Source of the DNA: an uncultured Planctomycetota bacterium
GTDB taxonomy: Bacteria > Planctomycetota > Phycisphaerae > Sedimentisphaerales > Anaerobacaceae
DNA: 8,349 bases
Assembly (NCBI GenBank): GCA_903927855.1
Contig: CAIYOL010000302.1
Span: 1 to 8,349 of the forward strand
Direction of reading: 5' to 3'
Numbering within the stretch: the first letter of the stretch is position 1; the number at the start of each line of letters is the position of its first letter. The position numbers and the translations under genes are program-made. Under the pieces are notes generated by a model that saw only the letters and a program-made list of their open reading frames with translations, was not told where the DNA came from and ran no database searches. Positions 1 through 6,517 of this stretch are shown here, one piece after another.

Positions 1-99
1 ATTCCACTCAAAGATAACTTCTCTTGCAAGTTTTCGTTCACTTTCAACATCGCTTGGCGAAGCAATCATTACGTTGTAAACTGTGGCTTGATATGGCAT
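1..99 (-). CDS. N-terminal fragment of a DUF4062-like protein (cut by window edge)
   Basis: Reading leftward from an ATG at 99, 33 codons are open to the window edge. The peptide begins MPYQATVYNVMIASPSDVES and continues with ERKLAREVIFEWN. The pattern IASPxDVxxER...VIxEWN is one I recognise from the N terminus of DUF4062-type proteins; I cannot assign a molecular activity. An AAGAAGGA Shine-Dalgarno sequence sits about 6 nt upstream of the ATG (plus-strand 106-113), which supports this start. The gene is divergent from the arabinofuranosidase gene and separated from it by about 280 bp. Related N termini occur on multidomain proteins, some near defence genes, but the rest of this protein is outside the window, so its domain architecture and role cannot be judged. 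The family call comes from a short motif only. Confidence 0.65.
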   Translation of the reverse strand, partial: MPYQATVYNVMIASPSDVESERKLAREVIFEWN

Positions 100-124
100 T
101 ATATATCCTTCTTATCGATGCCTT

Positions 125-148
125 GTATGTAATATATATTTCACATAC
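125..148. promoter_or_regulatory. 24-bp imperfect palindrome upstream of the DUF4062-like gene
   Basis: The arms GTATGT (125-130) and ACATAC (143-148) are perfect inverted repeats. Including the AT-rich centre, 10 of 12 base pairs are symmetric. The dyad starts 26 bp upstream of the leftward gene's ATG, where an operator could act. The low complexity of the sequence makes a chance palindrome quite possible. Confidence 0.25.
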
Positions 149-203
149 GCATTACTTATTATCATCCTAATTGTTGCCAAAGACAAGGGAAATTGGTAAA
201 GGG

Positions 204-256
204 ATTCCTGCTCCGCCGTCGCCAAGGCTATGGCGGACAAGTCGCTACGAGAGGGC
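204..256. repeat. GC-rich palindromic intergenic element
   Basis: A GC-rich block stands out from the AT-rich intergenic DNA on either side. Its core, 212-237, has 6-bp arms TCCGCC and GGCGGA enclosing a further GCC/GGC dyad. One frame reads CSAVAKAMADKSLREG, a phrase I remember from spurious ORFs in many environmental genomes. That suggests a widespread repeated element and not a gene. No start codon and ribosome binding site supports translation. Only one copy is in this window, so its repeat status is from memory. Confidence 0.4.
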
Positions 257-291
257 ACAACAGCAAGTTCAAATCCATATACAAAATCCTT

Positions 292-319
292 TTGACCTTA
301 TTATTGTTTTCTTTATAAT
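292..319 (+). promoter_or_regulatory. Sigma-70-type promoter for the arabinofuranosidase gene
   Basis: TTGACC (292-297, five of six matches to the -35 consensus) and a perfect TATAAT (314-319) are 16 bp apart. Transcription would start near 326, giving a leader of about 55 nt before the ATG at 381. It is the best promoter match in the window. No operator is evident near it. Confidence 0.7.
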
Positions 320-380
320 TCTCCTATGTTTGTGATTTTGAAACCAAACCAGGGGTAAAATATATTCTTTCGGAGGAAAT

Positions 381-1910
381 ATGAAAACAGTATTGTTTAT
401 TTTAGTGCTTATCCTTCCTTTTTCCTCATTTGCTCAGGCAGCAAAAATCAAAATTGATGTTGACAGAAAAATTGGAGAGATTGACCCCAAAATCTACGGG
501 GTCTTTATGGAACCCATTCATTATACCCATCCCTCGCCTGATGGGAAGGAAGCTGTTTCCGGGAATACGCTTTACGGCCCGTTGTACAATCCCGAATCTC
601 CCCTGGCTGATGGAAACGGATTCAATAAGGAATACATCGAAGCGGCGAAGGAACTTAGGATAACCAATATGCGCTGGCCGGGCGGAAATTACACAGCAGT
701 ATACAACTGGCAGGACGGCATTGGCCCCAAAGAAAACCGTCCGGTGCGCAAAGAACTGGCATGGGACGGTATTGAAAACAACCATGTGGGAACCGATGAA
801 TGGATTCAGCTGAACAAATCCATCGGCTCTGAAAATGTCGCTTGCATCAATCTTGGAACAGGAACCATCGACGATGCCCGCTACTGGGTTGAATATTGTA
901 ATTGTGAGCCGGGCACTTACTATGCAGACCTGAGGAAAAAGTACGGCCATGAAAAACCCTTTAATGTGAAGTACTGGTGCCTTGGCAATGAGGTGGACGG
1001 GGAGCCCTGGATTATGGGATACAAGAACGCGGAAGACTATTGCAAAATCGCCAAAAATGCCGCCAGAGTGATGCGAAATACGGACAAGAGTATAAAGCTG
1101 GTCGCCTGCGGTGCATCCAATTATGAAGGCACGGGGAAATGGGTTGACTGGAACTGGAAAATTATAAATGAATTAAGAGACGATGCAGATTACATCTCAG
1201 TTCACCGCTATTGGGACCGTTCCGACGATTATTATGTTTATGTCGGTCAGCGGGCAATAGACCTCGAAGAAAAAATTTCTATGGTTGCCTCGCAAGTCGA
1301 AGCCGTCAAGATACGGTACAGGCTGGATAAGCCGATTTATTTGTCGGTAGATGAATACGGCGCTTTTGGAAAAGGTTTATTGCCGGTCCTCGCAGCCGCC
1401 CAATACTTTAATGCGTTCATCCGTCATGCCGATGTCGTTAAAATGGCAAACTATACGCTATTTACCTCATTATTGAGTTTAGACAAAGATAAAGGTGCGT
1501 TTAAAACTCCGTTATTCCACACATTCAAATTATTTTCAAACAATTGTCACGGTAATTCAGTTGACGTTTTCGTGGACTGCAATAAATACGATACAAATGA
1601 ATGTAATGATATTCCCTACCTCGATGTAACAGCCGTTTTTAATGATGCGACTGATACACTATTCATTAATGTCGTAAATAGACATAAAGATGAATCAATC
1701 GAGACTGAAATTCTCAGCACTTCCGGAACATTTTCCGGTGAGGCTGCGGCAAGTGTAGTTAATAGACAAGATATTTATGAAGATTTTACTTTTGATAAAA
1801 AGGAAGAATACATTCCGAAAACAGCTGAATTATCGGTTGAAGGGAAAAAGATAACCTACTCTTTCCCGGCACATTCATTTGTGCAAATAAAGGTGAAAAT
1901 AAAGAAGTAA
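381..1910 (+). CDS. Secreted alpha-L-arabinofuranosidase, GH51 family
   Basis: This 509-residue protein should release terminal alpha-L-arabinofuranosyl groups from plant hemicellulose or pectin. Residues 1-20 form a typical signal peptide (hydrophobic core VLFILVLILP, then FAQA), with no lipobox, so it should be exported to the periplasm or beyond. Many GH51 enzymes are cytoplasmic, so this is worth noting. GH51 landmarks are RWPGG (98-102), NLGTGT (157-162), WCLGNEVDG (199-207) with E204 as the likely acid/base, SVHRY (273-277), and SVDEYGAFG (322-330) with E325 as the likely nucleophile. The TIM barrel occupies roughly residues 22-370 and a beta-sandwich follows to the C terminus. Length is normal for the family. 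GGAGG at 372-376 fixes the start. The last third of the gene is more AT-rich than the first (about 30-35% versus 52-53% GC in sampled 60-bp lines). No sugar transporter or regulator lies beside it. The family is clear; the exact substrate is not. Confidence 0.9.
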   Translation: MKTVLFILVLILPFSSFAQAAKIKIDVDRKIGEIDPKIYGVFMEPIHYTHPSPDGKEAVSGNTLYGPLYNPESPLADGNGFNKEYIEAAKELRITNMRWPGGNYTAVYNWQDGIGPKENRPVRKELAWDGIENNHVGTDEWIQLNKSIGSENVACINLGTGTIDDARYWVEYCNCEPGTYYADLRKKYGHEKPFNVKYWCLGNEVDGEPWIMGYKNAEDYCKIAKNAARVMRNTDKSIKLVACGASNYEGTGKWVDWNWKIINELRDDADYISVHRYWDRSDDYYVYVGQRAIDLEEKISMVASQVEAVKIRYRLDKPIYLSVDEYGAFGKGLLPVLAAAQYFNAFIRHADVVKMANYTLFTSLLSLDKDKGAFKTPLFHTFKLFSNNCHGNSVDVFVDCNKYDTNECNDIPYLDVTAVFNDATDTLFINVVNRHKDESIETEILSTSGTFSGEAAASVVNRQDIYEDFTFDKKEEYIPKTAELSVEGKKITYSFPAHSFVQIKVKIKK

Positions 1911-1922
1911 GCAGGAACAGCC

Positions 1923-1947
1923 GCCTATTTTTTGATAATGGGCTTTT
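1923..1947 (+). terminator. Possible intrinsic terminator after the arabinofuranosidase gene
   Basis: GCCTATT (1923-1929) pairs with AATGGGC (1937-1943), with one G-U pair and a 7-nt loop, and is followed by TTTT (1944-1947). It begins 12 bp after the stop codon. The stem has few GC pairs and the T run is short, so termination may be weak. Confidence 0.4.
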
Positions 1948-1962
1948 GGAAATTAAAATTTA

Positions 1963-2004
1963 CCGCGCCCTTGGTGTGGCAAGGCCACTTACTTACGTGC
2001 GCGG
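1963..2004. repeat. GC-rich long hairpin element
   Basis: Outer arms CCGCGC (1963-1968) and GCGCGG (1999-2004) enclose two alternative inner hairpins: CCTTG/CAAGG (1969-1973 with 1980-1984) and GTGGC/GCCAC (1976-1980 with 1984-1988). It has no coding potential and no T tract after it. It looks like an intergenic palindromic element. Whether it recurs elsewhere in the genome cannot be seen here. Confidence 0.4.
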
Positions 2005-2012
2005 CTCTGTAA

Positions 2013-2073
2013 CCCGCGCAATAAATTGCGGGGCTAAATACCTGAACCCCGGCATACGAGATGCCGGGGCTAA
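2013..2073. repeat. Two tandem hairpins, each ending in GGGGCTAA
   Basis: The first unit, 2013-2033, is a near-palindrome with GCAAT/ATTGC at its centre and C-rich/G-rich outer arms carrying a 1-nt bulge. The second is a perfect 9-bp stem, CCCCGGCAT (2047-2055) with ATGCCGGGG (2061-2069) around the loop ACGAG. Both end with the same octamer GGGGCTAA (2030-2037 and 2066-2073), exactly 36 bp apart, so they are probably related copies. This resembles REP-type repeats. No poly-T run follows, so it is not a standard terminator. Confidence 0.55.
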
Positions 2074-2094
2074 CCGAGAAACAGACAATTTTTC

Positions 2095-2123
2095 TTGTAA
2101 AATTATTTGTTAATAATTAGACT
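2095..2123 (+). promoter_or_regulatory. Candidate tRNA-Tyr promoter
   Basis: TTGTAA (2095-2100) and TAGACT (2118-2123) are 17 bp apart, each matching four of six consensus bases. A start near 2130 would lie a few bases before the tRNA. Spacing and position are right but the boxes are weak and the region is AT-rich. Confidence 0.35.
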
Positions 2124-2135
2124 ATTTAAAGTTCA

Positions 2136-2218
2136 GGGTCGGTGCCCGAGTGGCTAAAGGGGATGGGCTGTAAACCCATTGGCGTAAGCCTACGTAGGTT
2201 CGATTCCTACCCGGCCCA
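2136..2218 (+). tRNA. tRNA-Tyr (anticodon GUA)
   Basis: A complete 83-nt class II cloverleaf can be drawn. The acceptor stem is GGGTCGG (2136-2142) with CCGGCCC (2211-2217) and discriminator A2218. The D stem is CCC/GGG (2145-2147 with 2159-2161). The anticodon stem is ATGGG/CCCAT (2163-2167 with 2175-2179) around a loop holding GTA at 2170-2172. A 14-nt variable arm (2180-2193) has a GGC/GCC stem. The T arm is GTAGG, loop TTCGATT, CCTAC (2194-2210). The long variable arm with anticodon GUA is the normal bacterial tyrosine form. CCA is not encoded and must be added after transcription. No second tRNA lies beside it. Confidence 0.97.
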
Positions 2219-2416
2219 GTATCAGCACTACCCAAAAGCAGTAAAATCTTCACTCACAAACCGTTCTTTCCAAACCAACTAATCATAAAAAACAGGCAAA
2301 AACGCCATAAATAGCAGGATAGTGCAAAAATAAAACTTTAGCCTTATATTTATTTTACCCCCCACCGATGATAATAGAGAGCGTTAAATTTAACAGAATT
2401 TGGCGAGGACAAATAT

Positions 2417-4186
2417 ATGAAACTTGACCCAACGAAGATGCAGGACTGGCAGATAGCTGAGGCCGCTGAGCAAACTATGAAGCCCATCAGCCAATTGGCC
2501 AAAGAATTAGGGCTGAAAGACGACGAAGTGCTGCCGATGGGACGGCAACTGGGACGCGTCGATTACGTCAAGGTCTTAGAGAGGCTGAAAAACCAAACCA
2601 AGCCAAGCGCAAAATATATCGACGTTACCGCTATCACCCCTACGCCCTTAGGAGAAGGAAAGAGCACAACAACCATCGGATTGATTGAAGGATTGGGCAA
2701 ACTGCATAAAAAGGCAACCGGCGCCATTCGACAGCCAAGCGGCGGCCCGACATTCAACATCAAAGGCTCCGCAGCAGGAGGTGGGCTGGCCCAATGTATT
2801 CCCCTTGTGCCATTTTCCATTCGCCTTACCGGCGATATCGACTGCATCACGAACGCACACAATTTGGCAATGGTGGCACTAACCAGCAGAATGCAACATG
2901 AGAGAAACTATACCGACGAGCAGTTAGCAAAAAGAAATTTAAAAAGATTAGACATCGACCCCAATCAGGTCCAAATGAAATGGGTGATGGATTTTTGTGC
3001 ACAAGCCCTGCGCAACATCACAATAGGCAAAGGCGACAAGATGGACGGCTACGAAATGGAATCGGGATTTGCCATCGCAGTATCAAGCGAGCTGATGGCG
3101 ATACTGGCGCTGGCCAGAGACCTGAAGGACCTACGTGAAAGAATCAGCAAAATCGTGGTCGCATACAGCAGAAGCGGAAACGAAGTTACGACCGCAGACC
3201 TCGAAGTTGACGGCGCGATGACGGCGTGGATGTTGGAGACCCTTAATCCGAGCCTGCTGCAAACCATCGAAGGCCAGCCGGTATTTGTCCACGCGGGGCC
3301 GTTCGCAAATATCGCGATAGGGCAAAGCTCAATTATCGCCGACAGGATTGCTACAAAACTGTCGGAATATCACGTAACAGAAAGCGGTTTCGGGGCAGAC
3401 ATCGGCTTCGAAAAGTTCTGGAACTTAAAGTGCCGGATGTCGGGCCTGAAACCAGACGCGGTAGTTATTGTCGCTACCATTCGGGCGCTAAAGATGCACG
3501 GCGGCGGCCCTGTGGTCAAGCCGGGGATACCGCTAAACGGGGAATACGCAAAAGAAAACCTCAAGTGGGTCGAGGATGGCTGCGCCAACCTGATTGCTCA
3601 TATCGAAACGGTGAAGAAAAGCGGCGTCCGTCCCGTAGTCTGCATAAACGGTTTCACCGCCGATACCAAAGCTGAAATTGAACTGGTGCGCAAAATTTCA
3701 GAACAGAACGGGGCCTTGGCGGCATATTCGGAACACTGGCTAAAAGGCGGCGAGGGCGCAATCGAACTTGCCGAAACAGTCATTGAGGCCTGTAAGGAAA
3801 AACATAAATTCAAATTCCTCTACGAGCTGGGGACACCTCTGAGAAAACAGGTCGAATTAATCGCCGCTGAAGTTTACGGCGCCGACGGCGTCACATACAC
3901 AGCAGAAGCCCAGAAAAAGGCCGAAACTCTCGAAAAGAACGATGACTTTAAGAACTTCGGCACGTGTATGGTCAAGACGCATTTGAGTCTGTCCCATCAT
4001 CCTGATTTAAAAGGCCGGCCGAAGGGATGGAAACTTCCTATTCGCGACTTCCTGGTATATAAAGGAGCCGGTTTCATCGTGCCGCTGGCCGGTGAGATTA
4101 AGCTGATGCCTGGAACAAGCTCGGACCCGGCTTTCAGACGCATCGATGTGGACTTAAAAACCGGGAAAGTAACCGGAATGTTTTAA
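2417..4186 (+). CDS. fhs: Formate-tetrahydrofolate ligase (10-formyl-THF synthetase)
   Basis: This 589-residue cytoplasmic enzyme joins formate to tetrahydrofolate using ATP, giving 10-formyl-tetrahydrofolate. The P-loop region [13 protein letters not shown] (74-86, K82) is followed by [13 protein letters not shown] (111-123) and [13 protein letters not shown] (138-150). Other conserved blocks are [18 protein letters not shown] (near 284-301), [19 protein letters not shown] (near 321-340) and a C-terminal [13 protein letters not shown]. Many bacterial forms are about 557 residues. The extra length is mainly an insert around residues 158-215, as in the long form I recall from sulfate reducers and in eukaryotic C1-synthase. 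The loop reads QPSGGP where most homologues have EPSLGP. GAGGA at 2405-2409 lies 7 nt before the ATG. folD follows after 28 bp, so the two probably share an mRNA and act in sequence. No strong promoter is visible in 2219-2416. Confidence 0.96.
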   Translation: MKLDPTKMQDWQIAEAAEQTMKPISQLAKELGLKDDEVLPMGRQLGRVDYVKVLERLKNQTKPSAKYIDVTAITPTPLGEGKSTTTIGLIEGLGKLHKKATGAIRQPSGGPTFNIKGSAAGGGLAQCIPLVPFSIRLTGDIDCITNAHNLAMVALTSRMQHERNYTDEQLAKRNLKRLDIDPNQVQMKWVMDFCAQALRNITIGKGDKMDGYEMESGFAIAVSSELMAILALARDLKDLRERISKIVVAYSRSGNEVTTADLEVDGAMTAWMLETLNPSLLQTIEGQPVFVHAGPFANIAIGQSSIIADRIATKLSEYHVTESGFGADIGFEKFWNLKCRMSGLKPDAVVIVATIRALKMHGGGPVVKPGIPLNGEYAKENLKWVEDGCANLIAHIETVKKSGVRPVVCINGFTADTKAEIELVRKISEQNGALAAYSEHWLKGGEGAIELAETVIEACKEKHKFKFLYELGTPLRKQVELIAAEVYGADGVTYTAEAQKKAETLEKNDDFKNFGTCMVKTHLSLSHHPDLKGRPKGWKLPIRDFLVYKGAGFIVPLAGEIKLMPGTSSDPAFRRIDVDLKTGKVTGMF

Positions 4187-4214
4187 AATGGTAAATGGTA
4201 GTTGGAGTTAATCA

Positions 4215-5102
4215 ATGGCAGCAAAAATTATCGATGGTAAACAAGTAGCAGCGGAAATGCAGGCAGAGCTAAAAGCAGAAGTTGCACAACTAAGGCAGGA
4301 AGGTATCGTGCCGGGACTGGGAGTTATTCTCGTAGGAGAGGACCCGGCGTCACAATCATACGTTACCGCCAAGGAACGCGCTTGCGCAGAATTGGGGATT
4401 TACTCCGATGATAACCGTTTGCCTGCAAATATCACGCAGAAGGACCTGATTGCTCTAATCAACAAAATGAACGCTGACCCAAAAATAAACGGCATTTTAG
4501 TCCAGCTGCCTCTGCCCAAACATCTCAATGAAGGCGAAGTTCTTATTGCAATCAGCCCTGACAAGGACGTCGATGGTTTTCATCCGACCAATATCGGCAA
4601 AATGGTGGCGGGACAGCCGGCATTTTTGCCCTGCACGCCTCACGGCGTAATTAAACTTTTGCAGCGAAACGGCGTTAAAATTGAGGGCGCTCACGTCGTA
4701 ATCGTAGGTCGCAGCAATATCGTCGGCAAGCCCATTGCCAATATGCTCATACAGAAAAGTAAAGACGGCAACGCCACTGTAACAGTCTGCCATACAAAAA
4801 CAAAAGACCTGGCCCACCACACCCGCCAAGCTGATATTATAATTGCTGCTGCAGGCAGGCCTAATACCATAACGGCGGATATGGTAAAGGACGGCGTAGT
4901 TGTAATCGATGTCGGCGTCAACCGCATTAAAGATGCTTCCAAGAAAAGCGGATTCCGGCTGACCGGCGATGTTGATTTTGAAAAGGTCAAAGAAAAAGCA
5001 AGCTTAATTACCCCCGTTCCCGGCGGAGTCGGGCCAATGACGATAACAATGCTGCTTTACAACACAGTGGAATCTGCAAAGAGAGCGGCAGGAAAAATTT
5101 GA
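4215..5102 (+). CDS. folD: Bifunctional methylene-THF dehydrogenase / methenyl-THF cyclohydrolase
   Basis: FolD interconverts 5,10-methylene-, 5,10-methenyl- and 10-formyl-tetrahydrofolate in the cytoplasm, the two steps next to Fhs. The protein is 295 residues, within the usual 280-300. Folate-site and catalytic residues are present: Y49 and K53 in SQSYVTAKERA, Q97 in ILVQLPLP, and D120 in DKDVDGFHP. They match E. coli K54, Q98 and D121 with a one-residue offset. The dinucleotide-binding segment is VGRSNIVGKPIA (164-175), and TPVPGGVGPMT (266-276) is the C-terminal signature. GGAG at 4204-4207, 7 nt before the ATG, supports the start. Preference for NADP or NAD cannot be read from the sequence. 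The gene ends 1 bp from the convergent murA stop, with no terminator hairpin between them. Confidence 0.97.
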   Translation: MAAKIIDGKQVAAEMQAELKAEVAQLRQEGIVPGLGVILVGEDPASQSYVTAKERACAELGIYSDDNRLPANITQKDLIALINKMNADPKINGILVQLPLPKHLNEGEVLIAISPDKDVDGFHPTNIGKMVAGQPAFLPCTPHGVIKLLQRNGVKIEGAHVVIVGRSNIVGKPIANMLIQKSKDGNATVTVCHTKTKDLAHHTRQADIIIAAAGRPNTITADMVKDGVVVIDVGVNRIKDASKKSGFRLTGDVDFEKVKEKASLITPVPGGVGPMTITMLLYNTVESAKRAAGKI

Positions 5103-5103
5103 T

Positions 5104-6378
5104 TTAGACAGCCTGACGAAGGATTTTTGCGCCGACCCTATTCAATTTTTCCTCGATTTTTTCATAACCGCGGTCGATGTGATAAACTCTGTTGACGATG
5201 GTGGTCCCTTCGGCAACCAGACCGGCCAGCACCAATGCAGCCGATGCCCGCAGGTCCGAAGCCATTACCGGAGCGGCAATCAATTTTTTTACACCTGCCA
5301 CGAGACAAGCAGGCCCTTCTTTACGCAAATTCGCAGCCATTCGGTTCAATTCGGCAATGTGCATAAATCTATCGGGAAAAATCTTTTCAATCACGACACT
5401 ATTGCCTTTGGCAAGTGAGAGAAGAGCCATAAACTGAGCCTGCAAATCGGTAGGAAAACCCGGATAAGGCTGGGTGGTGATGTCAGCCGGCTTAATTGCT
5501 GAACCTTTGCGTGCAACAACACAGCCACCGTTTGCGGCCTCGACCGTCACCCCGATATTTCTCAGTCTGTCAACAACAGCCATCATATCATCGAGCCGAC
5601 AATTTACCAACTGAAGCTGTCCTGCTGTTATGGCAGCGGCGACCATAAAAGTGCCGGCTTCGATTCTGTCCGGAATTACCTGATATTCGGCCGGGGCCAA
5701 CTGTTTAACTCCTTCGATAATCAGCCGAGGTGAGCCGATGCCATCTATCTTTGCGCCCATTTTGGTAATAAAGTTCGCCAAATCAACCACTTCCGGTTCA
5801 CAGGCAGCCGACTCGATAACCGTTTTACCCTTTGCCAGCGTCGCGGCCATTAAGACATTTGCGGTGCCGAGTACCGTCGAGCCAAAAGGCCCTCCCATAA
5901 AAATATCTTTACCTCTTAATCCGTTCTTAGGTGCCTCGGCGACAACATAGCCATTTTTAAGATGGATTTTAGCACCAAGCTCGGAAAGGCCATGCAAATG
6001 GATGTCGATGGGCCTGTCGCCAATTGCACATCCGCCCGGCATTGAAACCTCCACCCTGCCGCAGCGAGCAAGCAACGGGCCGAGTATGCAAACGCTCGCC
6101 CGCATTTTGCGGACAACTTCATACTCGCCTATCGGGTTATCAATCACCTGCGAATCTATGCACAAATCCCCGTTCGGGCGCCGGTCTATTTTGCAACCCA
6201 ACTGGCCGAGCAACTGCCCAAAAATGGAAATATCGGAAAGATAAGGCACCGCTTTTATAACCGATTTGCCAGCAGCCAGCATAGCAGCAGCCATTATCGG
6301 CAGAGAAGCGTTTTTGGAACCATTTATATTAACGACCCCCGAAAGCTGAACAGGCCCTTCGATGTGAAATATATCCAT
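5104..6378 (-). CDS. murA: UDP-N-acetylglucosamine 1-carboxyvinyltransferase
   Basis: MurA transfers enolpyruvate from phosphoenolpyruvate to UDP-GlcNAc, the first committed step of peptidoglycan synthesis, in the cytoplasm. The 424-residue length is normal (E. coli 419). Conserved points are K22 in NGSKNAS, C117 in MPGGCAIGDRPID (the E. coli Cys115 position, target of fosfomycin), DRIEAGTF (237-244), D311 in FPTDLQAQF (E. coli D305) and R403 in YHIDRGYE. Having Cys and not Asp at 117 predicts fosfomycin sensitivity of the enzyme itself. The segment FGSTVLGTANVLMAA differs from the enterobacterial SVGAT form and recalls planctomycete MurA. AGAGGAA (plus-strand 6385-6391) precedes the ATG. No other cell-wall gene is adjacent, so it is probably a single-gene unit. 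It presumably uses the promoter and leader described separately. Confidence 0.97.
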   Translation of the reverse strand: MDIFHIEGPVQLSGVVNINGSKNASLPIMAAAMLAAGKSVIKAVPYLSDISIFGQLLGQLGCKIDRRPNGDLCIDSQVIDNPIGEYEVVRKMRASVCILGPLLARCGRVEVSMPGGCAIGDRPIDIHLHGLSELGAKIHLKNGYVVAEAPKNGLRGKDIFMGGPFGSTVLGTANVLMAATLAKGKTVIESAACEPEVVDLANFITKMGAKIDGIGSPRLIIEGVKQLAPAEYQVIPDRIEAGTFMVAAAITAGQLQLVNCRLDDMMAVVDRLRNIGVTVEAANGGCVVARKGSAIKPADITTQPYPGFPTDLQAQFMALLSLAKGNSVVIEKIFPDRFMHIAELNRMAANLRKEGPACLVAGVKKLIAAPVMASDLRASAALVLAGLVAEGTTIVNRVYHIDRGYEKIEEKLNRVGAKILRQAV

Positions 6379-6394
6379 AATTTATTCCTCTTTT

Positions 6395-6454
6395 GGGCAA
6401 CACCGATTTATAAACATAAACTATCAGACACAGGCAAAAAAATTGGTGCTGCCC
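6395..6454 (-). promoter_or_regulatory. Inverted repeat in the murA leader
   Basis: The arms 6441-6454 and 6395-6408 pair at 13 of 14 positions when transcribed leftward. They form ten continuous pairs including one G-U, then one A-C mismatch, then three more pairs, around a 32-nt loop. On the opposite strand the G-U becomes an A-C mismatch, so the structure favours the murA transcript. The hairpin would end 3 nt before the Shine-Dalgarno sequence. It could stabilise the mRNA 5' end, affect translation, or be a protein-binding dyad. It matches no riboswitch I know. Confidence 0.4.
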
Positions 6455-6467
6455 GAATGTTTTTGGT

Positions 6468-6496
6468 AATGTAGCACAAAACGGGTTTAGTTTCAA
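6468..6496 (-). promoter_or_regulatory. Candidate murA promoter with extended -10
   Basis: On the minus strand, TTGAAA (plus 6491-6496) and TACATT (plus 6468-6473) are separated by 17 bp. TGC directly before TACATT gives an extended -10. The boxes match the sigma-70 consensus at five and four of six bases. Transcription would start near 6461 and give a leader of about 80 nt containing the inverted repeat. Confidence 0.5.
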
Positions 6497-6517
6497 GGTT
6501 GCAAAAAGTATATAACG

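Noticed and set aside
204..256. Short peptide containing SAVAKAMADKS as a gene
   Set aside because: There is no start codon with a ribosome binding site; the sequence is better explained as a palindromic repeat.
426..950. 174-codon open frame opposite the arabinofuranosidase gene
   Set aside because: It is antisense to a clear GH51 coding region and shows no family motif, so it is a shadow frame.
1963..2073. CRISPR-like array
   Set aside because: Only two imperfect hairpin units without uniform repeat-spacer structure, and no cas genes.
2136..2218. Integration site (att) at the tRNA-Tyr 3' end
   Set aside because: No second copy of the tRNA 3' end and no integrase gene were seen in the window.
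2322..2350. Possible fhs promoter, GTGCAA and TATATT 17 bp apart
   Set aside because: Only three of six -35 matches in an AT-rich stretch where TATATT is expected by chance.
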